DNA of 64,000 nucleotides from Mesostigma viride (Eukaryota > Streptophyta > Mesostigmatophyceae > Mesostigmatales > Mesostigmataceae): positions 1,750,542 to 1,814,541 of the forward strand of contig RPFO01000123.1 of the NCBI GenBank assembly GCA_009746045.1, given 5' to 3'. The notes beneath the pieces are model-generated. The model was not told where the DNA came from. It searched no databases and saw nothing but the letters and a program-made list of their open reading frames with translations. Made by a program: the position numbers and the translations under genes. Below are positions 52,501 through 57,538 of the stretch, one piece after another. Every line of letters starts with the position of its first letter. Position 1 is the stretch's first letter.

Positions 52501-54546
52501 TAAAATCAAATCCAGGGCTGACGATCTTAAAGTTGAGAGCGGTAGGATCTTAAACCTGACGCCGCATACCTGAGTACATAATCTGTATCGCAAACCACTG
52601 ACCAGCCATTTGTACCTACTCTTCTTCTTCTTTTGCCCAAAACCAGCCCTGCGATCTTAAACCTGAAATTTCAAAATCCAGGGTCTCAAGGTCTTAAACC
52701 TGGGAATCTTAAACGTGGGGCATGGGGTGTACAGGCACCATCACATCAGGTCAGGGGGGGTGGATTAGGAAATTGTTGGGAGGGCCCGCCCACACGTCCG
52801 CACATCCACACGGGAGATGGGGACCCCCACCATCCCCTGCACGGTTGTGGGTGGGGTTGTGCGTGGAGGGAGAGGCACGCTCGGCCTCGCATCCAGACCA
52901 CCGCACGGCCTGCATGGCAAACGGTACCCCATACCCCTCACCCCACACGCGACACCCTACAACCCTGTAGGCAAGGTCCCCGAACCACTACTGGAAAAAT
53001 GTAGCTGGTTGCATGCACGGTATGCGTGCAAGGAAGCCTTGCTCGGCCATGCAGCGACGCAAGGGGCATCCACGCAACTTGACCACCTGTGGGCCAGGGC
53101 ATCGGGTGGCCCTTTCTCCAGCAAAGCATCCACCGAACTATCCATCAAACCATCCACGGACAGCTGTGCTATATGATATATACACACACCACGCTCCACT
53201 ACACATCCACCCCGCTCCACTACACATCCACCACGCTCCACTACACATCCACCCCGCTCCACTACACATCCACCACGCTCCACTACACATCCACCACGCT
53301 CCACTACACATCCACCACGCTCCACTACACATCCACCACGCTCCACTACACACCCACCACGCTCCACTACACATCCACCACGCTCCACTACACATCCGCC
53401 ACGCTCCACTACACATCCACCACGCTCCACTACACATCAACCCCGCTCCACTATACACCCACCACGCTCCACTATACATCAATCACCAGTAGACATCATT
53501 TCTTTACGGAGGATGTAAATTAACTCCGTTGCGCGAGCGTACAGAAATGCTTCCCTGTACATTGATCACCAGTAGACATGATTCACACTGCAGATTTGAT
53601 GGGAAGAAATTATCACAAACAATTGCGCACAGCCATCCCATGCACATCTTGGGAGTTGTGATGCAAGAGCTTCTAGGAATGCTTCAAGGAAAACACATAT
53701 TGATAATAGCTGCACGGCGACAGGGATAGGGATGCCAGGCAAGCGCTGTGGGCCTTACATGTGTGCATGCAGCTGCAGGCCTGTCCGGGCATGGATAGCG
53801 ATGGTGTCTGCTGAGACCGAGACGAGGCCATTTGCAAACGTGCACAGGCCCTCCACGGGCAGGATATGCGCCTTGAAGCCAGTGTAGCGGGCCAGGGAGG
53901 GAATCATAACCGATTGCAGCCAGCCCTGGCCGTGGTAAGGCATACACGTGGCGGGATCGGTGCGGGACACCGATGCGGCGGGGCATCGATAGCGTGGAGC
54001 ACGACACAGAGGATGAATGATAAGCAAATAATTGAAAGGCAAGGGAAATCTTGCTTACGCCAATGCAAGAGCGAAACTCGATTGCCCGCAGGGATAGCAC
54101 TCGCAATTGGCGACCAAATCTTTCCGACCAAAACGCCACTGCCAATCAGCTACCGATTTTATTGCCCCAAAAGCAGAGCATGAACGGCTCCAGTGTTCGA
54201 AGTCGAATTCTTTTTTTTATTATATTGCGAAGTTGCATTTCCCAATAAGTTCAAGCCACTGCCTGAGCTTGTCCGATGAGCCACATTTCCATATTCAAAT
54301 TGGCCAGTGACGAAAGCATCCAATTCTGCACGTGGCTGAAAAGTGTCCATCACGAGGAGCCCGGCACTGATCCGGTACAACAACCTAAAATCCAAAACAA
54401 TAAATTGAACGAACCTCCTGCGTCCCCACCCACGCAAGTTCTTCTCTGGTGTCGAACACTGTCTTCCTCGGCGGGTCCAAAACCTCGCACCTCTGCCCAT
54501 TGTAAGGCACTGTGGCAAGCTCATAATGCCCCTCGCCCCTATGCAT
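18857..54546 (-). CDS. PAN2: PAN2, catalytic subunit of the PAN2-PAN3 poly(A) nuclease
   Basis: PAN2 shortens mRNA poly(A) tails in the cytoplasm, recruited by PAN3 and poly(A)-binding protein. I assembled the gene from minus-strand exons that each match human PAN2 in order. 32 exons are located (listed one by one) and one is missing between 28999 and 25102. Coding total without it is 4,107 bp (1,368 residues plus stop; human 1,202). Order: WD40 propeller (exons 1-8), linker, UCH-like pseudo-protease fold (10-23), then the DEDD-type exonuclease (25-33). All four acidic residues are visible: D and E in GIDAEFVAL (exon 25), D in GHGLKKDF (29), D in HDSIEDAR (31), the last with the DEDDh histidine. 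The extra length is mostly Ala/Ser/Pro-rich insertions in exons 23 and 24. Introns hold most of the window's minisatellites. Donors are GT and acceptors AG throughout, and phases agree at every placed junction. The least certain pieces are exon 20, the exon 21 acceptor and the initiator ATG. Confidence 0.93.
19883..19942 (-). CDS. PAN2: PAN2 exon 32
   Basis: 20 codons ALKLYYLHEELAAKGTLQDK (human ALQLYRKYLELSKNGT). Acceptor GGCACGCAG, donor GTGAGC. Confidence 0.95.
20405..20985. repeat. 16-bp minisatellite, about 36 copies (PAN2 intron 31)
   Basis: The unit AGATGGAAGGGTGGGC alternates with a GATGGGC variant and rare GCAAGG variants. It is open in several frames on both strands; the predicted 200-276-residue proteins (GRMGRWKDGQ, LPSAHPSICP) are artefacts. 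Confidence 0.95.
21265..21312 (-). CDS. PAN2: PAN2 exon 31 (Exo III)
   Basis: 16 codons LDIQSETHDSIEDART (human LKIQGETHDSIEDART). Supplies the DEDDh His and last Asp. Donor GTGAGA. Confidence 0.98.
22137..22575 (-). repeat. 48-bp array seeded at the exon 30 donor, nine copies
   Basis: Each unit on the minus strand reads CTGCTGGGAGTAAGCCGCC... and then a pyrimidine-rich filler. It therefore repeats the last codons of exon 30 and the 5' splice site. The three copies nearest the exon keep GTAAGC, the others have GTAGGC. As 48 is a multiple of three the reading frame stays open (GVSRLVPPLPFLPLLL repeated). Confidence 0.95.
22567..22647 (-). CDS. PAN2: PAN2 exon 30
   Basis: 27 codons VVDTVELFRLKRQRKISLRF then LAAYLLG (human LDTVYLFHMPRKRMISLRFL). 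Donor GTAAGC, the first of nine tandem copies. Confidence 0.97.
22921..22975. repeat. 27-bp direct duplication in PAN2 intron 29
   Basis: CTATCCCATTAAGTCCTCCA plus TGC occurs twice in tandem. Confidence 0.85.
23213..23293 (-). CDS. PAN2: PAN2 exon 29 (Exo II)
   Basis: 27 codons with CKFVGHGLKKDFNMINVVVP then PEQ (human VKFVGHGLQKDFRVINLMVP). Supplies the second catalytic Asp. The exon end and its donor GTGGGC are duplicated once downstream (23175-23208). Confidence 0.97.
23641..24290 (-). repeat. 38-bp array seeded at the exon 28 donor, 17 copies
   Basis: Minus-strand unit: TACATCAAGCGGCGCTATCT, then the donor-like GGTAACAGGGC and CTAATCAT. It matches the exon 28 end (TACATCAAGCTGCGCTTCCT, then GGTAAGAGGGC). 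So 22 bp of exon plus the 5' splice site are copied in each unit. The most distal copy has GC in place of GT and is degenerate. Confidence 0.96.
24288..24353 (-). CDS. PAN2: PAN2 exon 28
   Basis: 22 codons DPAVSKHHITTLKKAYIKLR then FL (human KISSKHLTTLKSTYLKLRFL). Donor GTAAGA. The last 22 bp and the donor seed the 38-bp array that follows. Confidence 0.97.
24830..24995 (-). repeat. Copies of exon 27 end plus donor, 3-4 units
   Basis: The minus strand shows CATGGAGACCTGGTGAGGGG three times with variable G-runs, and a diverged copy near 24830-24848. Again the unit is exon end plus 5' splice site. Confidence 0.9.
24989..25102 (-). CDS. PAN2: PAN2 exon 27
   Basis: 38 codons, VRGSGPQKLVCVIDDYVSSV then EPVYDYLTRFSGLEHGDL (human [20 protein letters not shown] and VVDYLTQYSGIKPGDLD). 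Donor GTGAGG, followed by more copies of the exon end and donor. Confidence 0.97.
26391..26505 (+). repeat. About 23-bp degenerate repeat, five copies
   Basis: Unit approximately GTGATAGGACCGGTAGGATA plus TTT. It lies just before the large 15/19-bp array in the same PAN2 intron. Confidence 0.85.
26527..28640. repeat. 2.1-kb array of mixed 19-bp and 15-bp units (PAN2 intron)
   Basis: Units GGTGGTCATGCCCAAGACG and GGTGGTCACAAGACG are interspersed irregularly, roughly 115 in all, with point variants (GGCCATG, CATGCACAAG, CAACACG). All three plus frames are open, giving spurious 333-741-residue proteins. Confidence 0.96.
28735..28850 (-). other. Possible location of the unresolved PAN2 exon 26
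   Basis: Human PAN2 has about 27 residues between LDAEFV and VRGQGP that I could not place. In this stretch one frame reads PNGRRLCALV before GTGACC, loosely like the conserved SVARITC. Another frame just upstream has LRTNDGT, like LRSDGT. Neither is convincing; the exon must have phase 0 on both sides. Confidence 0.25.
28999..29052 (-). CDS. PAN2: PAN2 exon 25 (DEDD motif Exo I)
   Basis: 18 codons DTLLGIDAEFVALTPPRT (human GDLVGLDAEFVTLNEEE). It supplies the first catalytic Asp and Glu. Acceptor AATCCCGCAG, donor GTGCGT. Confidence 0.95.
29300..29700. repeat. AT-rich 17-21-bp array (PAN2 intron 24)
   Basis: Repeats of GGTATAATAACACG with AAACATGTAAT spacers. The Tyr/Ile/Cys-rich minus-strand frames here are repeat artefacts. 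Confidence 0.92.
30365..30745 (-). CDS. PAN2: PAN2 exon 24 (UCH end, linker to exonuclease)
   Basis: Begins VNFHGGLKVPCLLHYTRVDV (human DMNWKVPAILYYVKRNL), runs through a disordered Pro/Ala/Ser segment and ends FVPFKWGLDTIGP. Donor GTAGGT. Confidence 0.9.
31279..31803 (-). CDS. PAN2: PAN2 exon 23, with large low-complexity insertion
   Basis: 175 codons from VPPIYAVSARKG to WQWVLFNDFTVAPVPASEV (human QQWYLFNDFLIEPIDKHEAV). About 130 residues rich in Ala, Ser, Pro and Gly are inserted where human PAN2 has some ten. Donor GTGAGT. Confidence 0.93.
32215..32350 (-). repeat. Exon 22 end plus donor, three copies of about 53 bp
   Basis: The minus strand has GCTGGTCAATGTGAGTCCCG, then GTGGTCACTG, repeated twice more with small changes. 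The third copy has mutated GT to AT (AACATGAGTCC). Confidence 0.92.
32349..32399 (-). CDS. PAN2: PAN2 exon 22 (UCH His-box region)
   Basis: 17 codons EDESRDGALGHLVSLVN (human SRTGGSLVAHIKVGE). The upstream in-frame TGA forces the acceptor GGCGCAG. Donor GTGAGT is followed by two more copies of exon end plus donor. Confidence 0.85.
32847..32887 (-). CDS. PAN2: PAN2 exon 21
   Basis: Codes MYMLTSLLAYINE (human VYDLMATVVHILD). Donor GTGAGG. Phase with exon 20 requires the second of two AGs (CCCAGCCGAG); the first would start at 32892. Confidence 0.75.
32890..32948. repeat. 29-bp direct duplication upstream of the exon 21 acceptor
   Basis: GGGGGACGTCACACGTGGCA with ATAGAAGA is present twice, next to the 3' splice site of exon 21. 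Confidence 0.85.
33158..34680. repeat. 69-bp minisatellite, about 22 copies (PAN2 intron 20)
   Basis: Unit contains CATTATGAAACACCCACCGT, GGGGCGCCACCATCATGGGG and GGGCATGCTGTATATATC. It is in multiples of three so long frames appear on both strands; no gene is implied. Single-base indels at a few units break the frames. Confidence 0.96.
35277..35361 (-). CDS. PAN2: PAN2 exon 20 (tentative)
   Basis: 28 codons plus one base, VMNLVREQAGRGLHHLMGAP ... HLEQGP, with acceptor CGTCGCCAG and donor GTGTGT. No strong residue match to human PAN2. It is supported by phase (0 in, 1 out), by position, and by the copied exon-end/donor motif at 35222-35245 seen in other introns of this gene. Confidence 0.5.
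36317..36580 (-). CDS. PAN2: PAN2 exon 19
   Basis: 88 codons. Begins TRVVTSLPSILSINCCI (human TRNIRHLPDILVINCEV) and later has HFLPFVVTVELQPERNEVSV (human VWLPFSIRMKMTKNKGLDV). Donor GTACGG. Confidence 0.93.
36785..36865 (+). repeat. 17-bp repeat, four copies (PAN2 intron 18)
   Basis: GGGGGTGGAGCAAATAG in tandem. Confidence 0.88.
37382..37510 (-). CDS. PAN2: PAN2 exon 18 (zinc-site Cys pair)
   Basis: Contains SFAKVLERSLRREEDIRAWC then DHCQGYHTVKQ, aligned with human DFAQVLKRSICLDQNTQAWC DTCEKYQPTIQ. Donor GTGAGC. Confidence 0.95.
38039..38101 (-). CDS. PAN2: PAN2 exon 17
   Basis: 21 codons with CPKKPDGDIVRLTRSFQFDL then Q, aligned with human CRCGSETVRASSTLLFTLSYP. Donor GTGGGA. One of the human Cys pair is not conserved. 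Confidence 0.85.
38424..38591 (-). CDS. PAN2: PAN2 exon 16
   Basis: Starts LHKEA (human LHQDM), then a 35-residue low-complexity insert, then SLADRLFGASVKSVIQ (human SVIGQLFSCEMEN). Donor GTGTGT. Confidence 0.88.
38770..39245. repeat. Degenerate GGTTACCGGTACC repeat region (PAN2 intron 15)
   Basis: Dozens of overlapping self-complementary GGTACCGG and GGTTACCGG motifs. A related region lies at 62635-63130, outside the gene. Confidence 0.9.
40500..40616 (+). repeat. CAG/CAA/GCC triplet run next to the exon 15 donor
   Basis: CAGCAG... and CAACAACAAC tracts start five bases inside the intron after exon 15 (minus strand reads TTG/CTG). Alanine/glutamine frames here are intronic. Confidence 0.9.
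40621..40674 (-). CDS. PAN2: PAN2 exon 15
   Basis: 18 codons EKRLARRIQSFSRFLLEQ (human NLARLIQRWNRFILTQ). The donor GTGCTT is weak and is followed at once by a TTG/CTG triplet run. Confidence 0.9.
40955..41120 (+). repeat. 51-bp repeat, three copies (PAN2 intron 14)
   Basis: Unit contains AATGGGCAGGGCTGGGCACG and CTGCAAGCAGAAGCGTGGCG. Confidence 0.9.
41193..41285 (-). CDS. PAN2: PAN2 exon 14
   Basis: Codes ASNILRALAQIREAAALGLL then DDASDQYGLGD (human NNFLRAFRTIPEASALGLIL). Donor GTCAGT is non-consensus. Confidence 0.92.
42112..42290 (+). repeat. Duplicated segment separated by poly-C tracts (PAN2 intron 13)
   Basis: TCCTGGCTGATGGTTGCCAG and AAAGGTGTGCGATGATGCCA occur twice, with long CCCC and CTCTCC runs. 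Confidence 0.88.
42461..42518 (-). CDS. PAN2: PAN2 exon 13
   Basis: Codes CELGFLMHMLTISRAGTCQ (human CELGFLFHMLDLSRGDPCQ) after one base that completes the previous codon. Donor GTGGGT. Confidence 0.96.
43115..43185 (-). CDS. PAN2: PAN2 exon 12
   Basis: Codes ILFFIPALREAVLSHICERE then FCL (human VLYFLEPVRCLIQNHLCQKE FCL). Ends phase 2 before GTACGT. Its acceptor CCCCCAG directly abuts the 32-bp array. Confidence 0.95.
43200..44060. repeat. 32-bp minisatellite, about 27 copies, abutting the exon 12 acceptor
   Basis: Unit GCACGGTGGTGGGCGCGTGG plus GCAACCGTTAGA. The array starts about 15 bp from the AG of exon 12, so it adjoins the pyrimidine tract on the minus strand. Confidence 0.96.
44085..44305 (+). 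repeat. 36-38-bp repeat, five copies (PAN2 intron 11)
   Basis: GGTTGCGTGTGGGCCCGGTT with CAAGGGGTGGTGGAGGCA, immediately next to the 32-bp array. Confidence 0.9.
44710..44796 (-). CDS. PAN2: PAN2 exon 11 (UCH Cys-box region)
   Basis: 29 codons with FDFSYYNKTRFAGLENDIPL then CYCNSLMQ, aligned with human FDFKHYNKTLFAGLEPHIPN AYCNCMIQ. The first C of CYCNS lies where active proteases have the catalytic Cys. Donor GTAACG. Confidence 0.97.
45662..45803 (-). repeat. Duplicated exon 10 end and donor region
   Basis: 45662-45725 and 45740-45803 share TTCTCGTCGACA and CAAACTTGAAGCTGGTG. The second copy spans the real exon end and donor; the first is intronic. Confidence 0.85.
45785..46031 (-). CDS. 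PAN2: PAN2 exon 10 (PAN3-binding linker / start of UCH-like domain)
   Basis: Acceptor CCCCTCTGGCAG in phase with exon 9. It has a Gly/Lys-rich middle and ends IPKLYRHVEIQSSITSFKFE, aligned with human VSKKYRKVTIKYSKLGLED. Donor GTGGGG; a copy of the exon end and donor region lies at 45662-45725. Confidence 0.85.
46818..47035 (-). CDS. PAN2: PAN2 exon 9 (WD40-UCH linker)
   Basis: Contains LSMELPLSAYEP and KTIDFVGYVDNP, aligned with human KVGFIGYAPNP. Ends phase 2 before GTATGC; the split codon AG|C is completed by exon 10. The intron begins with a very C/G-rich tract. Confidence 0.93.
47614..47757 (-). CDS. PAN2: PAN2 exon 8 (last WD40 blade)
   Basis: 48 codons with DVSSSGESIGFADEGGFFHL then W, aligned with human DVSASKQALAFGDSEGCVHLW. 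Donor GTATGC. Confidence 0.94.
48178..48268 (+). repeat. 45-bp direct duplication (PAN2 intron 7)
   Basis: CCCCGACCCCAACCACTTCC, then CGACTAC and TATGAGGGT, present twice. Confidence 0.88.
48600..48672 (-). repeat. Family B dispersed repeat, inverted copy inside PAN2 intron 7
   Basis: The reverse complement of the 12603-12705 core: GTGCTCCGTGACTCCCCAAC followed by GGGAGCACG and TAATTAATCAATTATT. Confidence 0.82.
48895..49060 (-). repeat. Degenerate copies of exon 7 end plus donor
   Basis: Three diverged copies of CAGC(C)A-CACCTGGAACGTC-type sequence on the plus strand precede the true exon end at 49049. The minus-strand donor GTGGGT appears as GTGCGA and GTGTGC in the copies. Confidence 0.65.
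49049..49159 (-). CDS. PAN2: PAN2 exon 7 (WD40)
   Basis: 37 codons beginning MLRFLPKFSSMLLVASATG, aligned with human LRFIPTYTSRLAIISQSG. Donor GTGGGT, followed in the intron by degenerate copies of the exon end and donor (48895-49048). Confidence 0.93.
49592..49654 (-). CDS. PAN2: PAN2 exon 6 (WD40)
   Basis: 21 codons, VFDIRSVARALTHLPFSPGP plus M, aligned with human VYDLRMMRAITPLQVHVDPA. Acceptor CGCGGCAG, donor GTGGGT. Confidence 0.92.
50240..50435 (+). repeat. 14-bp minisatellite, about 14 copies (PAN2 intron 5)
   Basis: ATGATGCCATATTC in perfect tandem except one GCCGTATTC variant. Confidence 0.95.
50759..50853 (-). CDS. PAN2: PAN2 exon 5 (WD40)
   Basis: Codes LDVKGDLLVTSGI...VDHLIK, aligned with human FDVHGNLLAACGF...CDRFLK. 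Donor GTGAGC, phase 0. Confidence 0.92.
51060..51173 (-). repeat. Degenerate copies of exon 4 end plus donor
   Basis: On the minus strand GGGTGAGTGGCGAGTGCCA recurs as GGGTGAGTGACGAGTGCTA and GGGTGAGGGCCGAGTGCCA. GCCCACATG of the exon end recurs once. Confidence 0.8.
51173..51305 (-). CDS. PAN2: PAN2 exon 4 (WD40)
   Basis: Codes VTVMRRGGHYLACGSSSGKV then TLHDPRSL, aligned with human VTIMRQTNRFFFCGHTSGKV. Donor GTGAGT. Degenerate copies of the exon end and donor follow at 51060-51172. Confidence 0.95.
51976..52105 (-). CDS. PAN2: PAN2 exon 3 (WD40)
   Basis: Acceptor CCCCTCCAG, donor GTGAGC. Codes ALEWQTMDYMSSSVAVGHLG then TQQLHAV, aligned with human DMHSLLLTDSSTLLVGGLQ. Confidence 0.9.
52440..52720 (+). 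repeat. Degenerate GATCTTAAACCTG repeats (PAN2 intron 2)
   Basis: The core GATCTTAAACCTG occurs about six times with AATCCAGGG spacers. Confidence 0.85.
53190..53482. repeat. 21-bp minisatellite, 14 copies (PAN2 intron 2)
   Basis: Unit CTCCACTACACATCCACCACG. As a multiple of three it creates open frames on both strands; none is a gene. Confidence 0.95.
53759..53925 (-). CDS. PAN2: PAN2 exon 2
   Basis: Starts after CACGGCCAG with GWLQSVMIPSLARYTGF (human FFGPALERYSSF) and ends phase 2 before GTAAGG. The split codon AT|T is completed by exon 3. Confidence 0.88.
54415..54546 (-). CDS. PAN2: PAN2 exon 1 (start of WD40 domain)
   Basis: 44 codons from the first in-frame ATG after an upstream TAG. 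It contains TVFDTREELAWVGTQE, matching human FDLHEEMLWVGSHG. The donor is GTTCGT, phase 0. A further 5' exon cannot be excluded. Confidence 0.8.
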
Positions 54547-55094
54547 CTCAGGGGCTAGCAAAAAATCAACCTGTATTTTACCATCAACCGACTAATTCCT
54601 TCCTGGAAATATCGGCTGCAGGGCTCTTCAAACTTCCGCCATAGCCATGCACGTGTTTACGTCCACAGACGGGTGAGGCAGCAGAGAGCGAGCGAGGAAA
54701 ACGTCGGGACATGATCACGAGCGAAATAAATGATAAATCTCAGAGCGACCGTACTATACTGGCTTTGGAAAATGGAACACACGTCATCGAAGCCAAGAAA
54801 CTAGGGAGATACTTGGCTGGGCGCGCTGCCAGGCGGTGGAATAAAACACACTGCAGCGACGCTCTCGTATTGCGATGCCACGCGTGCTGTCAGTGGAATG
54901 AACTGACTGACTGACTGACGCGTGCTGCCAGTTGCCACTGCTTATGAGCCACTGCCCCGGTCCTTGCCAGGTGCGGCTCCCGCGGGCGTTGTAGCTTCAT
55001 CTGCCAAGTGCACAATTCAACCGCCATTACCCATAACACCCCATCAGTGGCGTGTTTATCGGGTTGGGCACGTTCCCGTGCACACCGATTATCC
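54547..55094. promoter_or_regulatory. Head-to-head spacer between PAN2 and DapL
   Basis: 548 bp separate the PAN2 ATG (minus) from the DapL ATG (plus), so both promoters must lie here or overlap. The only repeat seen is (TGAC)n at 54901-54922. No core element is obvious. Confidence 0.55.
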
Positions 55095-56450
55095 ATGGCG
55101 TCTGCCGTTGTGTCCCTTCAATCAAGCTTCCTGGGTGTGAAGAGCGATGCGAAGCCGGGCGTAGCTCTAGCAAGCAAGAGGCCGGCGGCCCCACTGGCGA
55201 CCCGTTGTGAAGCACACAAAGGAACCACAAAGGTCAAGCGTAATGCCAACCTCGGCTTGCTGCAAGCCGGGTACCTTTTCCCACGCATTGCCAAGATCCG
55301 GCGCGAGCACCAGGCAAAGAACCCGGATGCGAAGATCATCCCTCTCGGCATTGGTGACACGACCGAGCCTCTCCCACCATTCATTGCGGGGGCACTGCGC
55401 GATGCGGCCATTGGGCTGGGCACCCGGGAAGGCTACAGCGGGTACGGCGCGGAGCAGGGCAACAGCGACCTGCGCGCCCTTATCGCCAAGGAGCTGTATG
55501 GCGGTCTTGGCATCAAGGACACCGACGTGTTCGTGTCCGACGGATCCAAGTGCGACATCGGACGGCTGCAGGTCCTCTTCGGGAAGGACATGACCGTCGC
55601 GGTGCAGGACCCGTCGTACCCGGTCTACGTCGACTCGGCGGTCATCATCGGCCAGGCGAGCGCGCTGGACCCGGCCAAGAACCAGTACGGCGGCATCGTG
55701 TACATGCCGTGCAACCCGGCCAACAACTTCTTCCCGGACCTATCCTCCTTCCCACGCACCGACGTCATCTTCTTCTGCTCCCCCAACAACCCGACGGGCG
55801 CCGCCGCCACGCGCGCGCAGCTGACCCAGCTGGTGGAGCACGCGCGCAAGAACGGCTCCATCATCGTCTACGATGCCGCCTACGCGGCGTACATCGAGGA
55901 CGACAACTGCCCCAAGTCCATCTACGAGATCCCTGGCGCCCGCGAGGTGGCCATCGAGACCTGCTCCTTCTCCAAGATGGCGGGCTTCACCGGTGTCCGC
56001 CTGGGGTGGACCGTCGTGCCCGACACGCTGACCTATGCGGACGGTTCCCCCGTGTCCGCCGACTGGAACCGCATCATGTGCACCATCTTCAACGGGGCGT
56101 CGAACGTGGTCCAGGCGGGCGGCGTGGCCTGCCTGTCCCCGCAGGGTCTCAAGGAGTGGCGCGAGGTCGTCGCGTTCTATAAGGAGAATGCGCGCATCAT
56201 CAAGAAGTGCTTCGAGGACTGCGGGCTCAAGGTGTACGGCGCAGTCAACGCGCCGTACGTTTGGGTGCACTTCCCGGGCAAGGGATCGTGGGAGATCTTC
56301 GAGGAGATCCTCACCCAGTGCAACATCGTGACCACGCCGGGGTCGGGCTTTGGGCCCGCCGGTGAGGGCTTCCTGCGGGCGAGCGCGTTCGGGACACGGG
56401 CCAACATCCTGGAGGCGACCGAGCGCTTCAAGAAGTATTTCAAGAAGTAA
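55095..56450 (+). CDS. DAPL: LL-diaminopimelate aminotransferase, plastid-targeted
   Basis: This PLP enzyme converts tetrahydrodipicolinate directly to LL-diaminopimelate in lysine biosynthesis in plants, algae and Chlamydiae (Arabidopsis AGD2). Single exon, 451 residues from the ATG at 55095. The first ~45 residues are Ser/Ala/Lys-rich with almost no acidic residues, as in a chloroplast transit peptide. The catalytic domain begins KRNANLGLLQAGYLFPRIAK. Further hallmarks: IPLGIGDTTEPLP, FVSDGSKCDIGRLQ, VQDPSYPVYVDSAV, FCSPNNPTGAAATR, and the PLP-lysine motif SFSKMAGFTGVRLGW with Lys at about residue 294. Coding GC is much higher than in the flanks and the gene has no introns. The frame is open further upstream, but the ATG at 55095 gives the leader. 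Confidence 0.96.
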   Translation: MASAVVSLQSSFLGVKSDAKPGVALASKRPAAPLATRCEAHKGTTKVKRNANLGLLQAGYLFPRIAKIRREHQAKNPDAKIIPLGIGDTTEPLPPFIAGALRDAAIGLGTREGYSGYGAEQGNSDLRALIAKELYGGLGIKDTDVFVSDGSKCDIGRLQVLFGKDMTVAVQDPSYPVYVDSAVIIGQASALDPAKNQYGGIVYMPCNPANNFFPDLSSFPRTDVIFFCSPNNPTGAAATRAQLTQLVEHARKNGSIIVYDAAYAAYIEDDNCPKSIYEIPGAREVAIETCSFSKMAGFTGVRLGWTVVPDTLTYADGSPVSADWNRIMCTIFNGASNVVQAGGVACLSPQGLKEWREVVAFYKENARIIKKCFEDCGLKVYGAVNAPYVWVHFPGKGSWEIFEEILTQCNIVTTPGSGFGPAGEGFLRASAFGTRANILEATERFKKYFKK

Positions 56451-56925
56451 AATTTTCCAAGAAGAAGAAGCGAGTCTCGTCAAGTCGAGAATTTTTTTCT
56501 AACAAGTAGAATGTGCGAGGGCGGGGTGCCAAGCAGCCATTCAAGAAGTATGAGGGGGAGAAGGGTTTGCCCCTTGCAGGTGCAATTGGGGGAAGTTGAT
56601 GATAAGGCCACACAGTGACGATATTGATTTGGAGCGCACATTTTTGCAGCCATTTTTTTGGCGAATGCAGGTAGGTTGTGTAGAAACTCCTGAGCTGGGA
56701 AATGCACCGAACATCTTCCATGGATGGTGCAGCGTTTTACCTTACAAGCAGTGCCAAGAATACAAGAAAACAGATTCATGGCACTGTGTTGGAGAATGGC
56801 ATTGACTAAACGCGCCCATTTGCCAGGTGCCTTGAATAAAAAGCCAGAATAATGAGAATATACATGCAAGTTTTAATGGTCTGCCGTGTCAATGATGCGC
56901 CTGTGACTACCCTGCTAATAATGAA
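56451..56925. other. DapL 3' flank
   Basis: The 3' UTR contains two AAGAAGTA-type copies of the coding end (56463-56550). I see no other gene. Confidence 0.5.
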
Positions 56926-56929
56926 TTGA

Positions 56930-57003
56930 TTAAACACGTGCTCCTGTTGGGGAGTCATGGAGCACCGGGGTGCTTAATTAAATCCCTGTATGTGCACAAC
57001 GGG
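56930..57003 (+). repeat. Family B dispersed repeat, copy 3
   Basis: GTGCTCCTGTTGGGGAGTCA, TGGAGCACC, then TTAATTAAATCCCTG and GTGCACAACGGG. Confidence 0.82.
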
Positions 57004-57538
57004 TATGCCCCCGGCCCGGGGGGGTGCGCTCATTCGGACCCGTCGAAACGATCGTCCGGGGCATCCCCTGTGGCCTGCAATATGACCCGTGTGAGCATTG
57101 CTGTGGAGACGTGATGAAACAAGCAGTGCTAGGCAAGACACATATATAGCTACTCCTACACACACAGATCTCGAATGATTTATCTAGTACCAAATCCGAA
57201 ACGAAGTACATGATCTCCCAACGGAGGCATGTTATAATTTAATTTAAAAAATCCGAAAGGCTTGCATCACTCCCCGGAGAGGAGAACTTTTGCGGATGAC
57301 TGTAGGTGTAAGTTGGCGATGCCCTAGGATCCGGAGACGTCCGTCCTATAGTCAGCGAAAGCTGGTGCGAGAGGTCCCCAGTTCGATTCCGGTCGGATTC
57401 ATTTGCAGATCGCGATTTCCGCGTTTTCCGCGGACCGGCACTGAACGCAAATGGTTTTCACCTTTGCGGCGTGCCAACTCAGAATATAGCTAGGCTGGCG
57501 GATGCTTATAAGGCTGGCGGGATGCTTATAATTATATT

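Noticed and set aside
54285-54384. Alternative PAN2 exon reading AELDAFVTGQFEYGN
   Set aside because: It fits phase poorly and aligns less well than the 54415-54546 exon (EELAWVGTQE), which matches the family directly and joins exon 2 in phase.
55058-56483. Long frames overlapping DapL and SEC13 in other frames (e.g. 55740-56483 -, 55550-56182 +)
   Set aside because: Shadows of GC-rich coding sequence; no conserved motifs.
57327-57400. tRNA-like sequence (GGATCCG...CGGATTC ends, GTTCGATTC box)
   Set aside because: The acceptor ends pair, but the T-arm has mismatches and no D-arm or anticodon arm folds; perhaps a tRNA-derived repeat.
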